DNA of 14,735 nt from Chthonomonas sp. UBA6659 (GTDB lineage Bacteria > Armatimonadota > Fimbriimonadia > Fimbriimonadales > Fimbriimonadaceae): positions 8,273 to 23,007 of the forward strand of contig DKKT01000011.1 in NCBI GenBank assembly GCA_002455425.1, in the 5' to 3' direction. Shown here in pieces: positions 13,806 to 14,735 of the stretch (positions within the stretch are counted from its first letter, which is position 1; the number at the start of each line of letters is the position of its first letter). Both the position numbers and the translations under genes were made by a program. Below the pieces are notes generated by a model, which was not told the origin of the DNA, did not search any database, and was given only the letters and a program-made list of their open reading frames with translations.

Positions 13806-14735
13806 CAGGCACCTCCGAACCCGGCGCTCTTGCGGCGGGCGATCTGGTCGAGCTGGATGTCGGGGAAGTGGCGGCGGTAGAAATCGGCTTCCTCGGGCAG
13901 GAGGAGGTGGGCCGCATCGTCGATCGGGAGATCGGGCACCTGCTCTTGGAGCAGCATGTGGGTCGGCGCTCGCTCGATGAGGGTCTGGACGAGCTGGGCG
14001 ACGGGTGCTGTCTCGCCGTCGAAGTGGATCGCATCCTGGTGTTCGAGGAGTGCACGCGCCATCGGCGCTTGGGCCGGCGATAGCTTGCCCTGGCGGACGT
14101 AGGACGCGACGAGGGCGTCCGCTTCGGCGCGGCGGTGCTCGGCGCGAAGCGCCTCGTAGCGGGCTTGCCAATCGGTCGCCCCGAACTCGGGCGGCGATAC
14201 GAGGCGGCCCTCGAAGTTCTGTCCGCGATGGAAGAGCCGAGCTCCCGCAACCCGAGGATGGCGGACGAGACTGACTTCGCGGATCGCCCCGAGATCCGGC
14301 GCGAGGCCGAGCGAGAGCGCCTGGGCTCCCGAACGTTCGATGAGGGCGTGGGCTTCCGTGGTCAACGCTACGGTCCCTCTCAACTCCTCGCCATCGACCC
14401 TGACGTCCGTGAGGTAGCCGATCTCGAGAGGGGAGTCGGCGTGCTCGATCAGGACCGGCACGGGAAGGTCGTAGCCGGCTTCGAGGGCGGCGAGCTGCTC
14501 GGCGCGCACGGTCACGCCTTTATCGGGATAGTCGCCGGTTCGAAACAACACCGCCTCACGGTCGATCCACTCGAACAGGCGCTCGAGGTAGGGGGGTGGC
14601 GCGGCCCCGGCCTCCCGGATGGCGTCCGCCAGCGCTCCGCGCTCGGCATCGTCGGCCTGGGTGCGTCGTCCGCGCCACCCCGGTCCCCATGCCGCCGCCC
14701 GGCGGAGCAGGGCATCCAGGTCGAGTTCGGTTTGA
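13805..14735 (-). CDS. Phage prohead protease (partial, runs off right edge)
   Basis: At least 309 codons are open to the window end, with no in-frame ATG visible; a GTG at 14551 could start a 248-residue form. From that GTG, residues 34-46 (LIEHADSPLEIGY, His37), ALSLGLAP (Ser80) and REVSLVRHPRV (91-101) parallel the His, Ser and EISLV positions of HK97-type (S78-like) and Mu protease proteins that mature the capsid. The C-terminal half is helical and charged, like the scaffold part of such fusions. The upstream 60 residues (including ERLFEWIDREAVLFRTGD) read sensibly in the same frame, so the true start is probably beyond the edge. The stop overlaps the decoration gene start. Confidence 0.8.
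   Translation of the reverse strand, partial: QTELDLDALLRRAAAWGPGWRGRRTQADDAERGALADAIREAGAAPPPYLERLFEWIDREAVLFRTGDYPDKGVTVRAEQLAALEAGYDLPVPVLIEHADSPLEIGYLTDVRVDGEELRGTVALTTEAHALIERSGAQALSLGLAPDLGAIREVSLVRHPRVAGARLFHRGQNFEGRLVSPPEFGATDWQARYEALRAEHRRAEADALVASYVRQGKLSPAQAPMARALLEHQDAIHFDGETAPVAQLVQTLIERAPTHMLLQEQVPDLPIDDAAHLLLPEEADFYRRHFPDIQLDQIARRKSAGFGGA

Overview
This 14.7-kb window is from a GC-rich bacterium with an outer envelope (exported lipoprotein, HtrA protease, Tat-type signal, pseudopilin). The mix of a VanW-domain protein, a Hyi-like TIM barrel with a twin-arginine leader, a DUF4139-like protein, a DUF4446 protein coupled to an ECF sigma factor and a pseudopilin-like gene would suit a lineage such as Armatimonadota/Fimbriimonadales. 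That placement is an inference from style, not proven here.

Left block (about 1-5414), housekeeping and envelope: a VanW/G5-like cell-wall protein (+) converges on a DUF4139-like plus Hyi-like gene pair (-). The two convergent genes are separated by a long nested palindrome that includes both stop codons. A trypsin-like HtrA/DegP protease (+) diverges from the pair and has a perfect 7+4+7 palindrome next to its ribosome binding site.

Middle block (about 5475-7958, minus strand): a tight five-gene operon that looks AT-richer than its surroundings. It encodes a lipoprotein with a thioredoxin-like fold (CGCSLC), a membrane-anchored thioredoxin-like protein (CTAC), a six-TM membrane protein, a type IV pseudopilin-like protein and a small exported protein with ten cysteines. 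Three successive junctions overlap as ATGA or GTGA. The first gene starts beside a C10 tract and the last has an in-frame UGA at codon 3. I regard this as the best candidate for an undescribed system: a redox/secretion cassette around a disulphide-rich mini-protein. The function is inference only.

Next block (8066-11153): signal peptidase I and a Nudix hydrolase (-, TTGA overlap) diverge from DUF4446, an ECF sigma factor and its probable membrane anti-sigma factor (+). The latter group ends at a strong intrinsic terminator.

Right block (11162-14735, minus strand): a Mu-like/HK97-fold phage head module consisting of prohead protease (runs off the right edge), decoration protein, gpT-like major capsid protein, two tiny TM plus coiled-coil proteins, a head-tail adaptor-like protein and a small beta-rich protein. 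It stops 9 nt short of the host terminator with no tail, lysis or integration genes visible, so it is either a prophage edge or remnant, or a domesticated capsid module. No tRNA, rRNA, CRISPR array or insertion sequence was seen.
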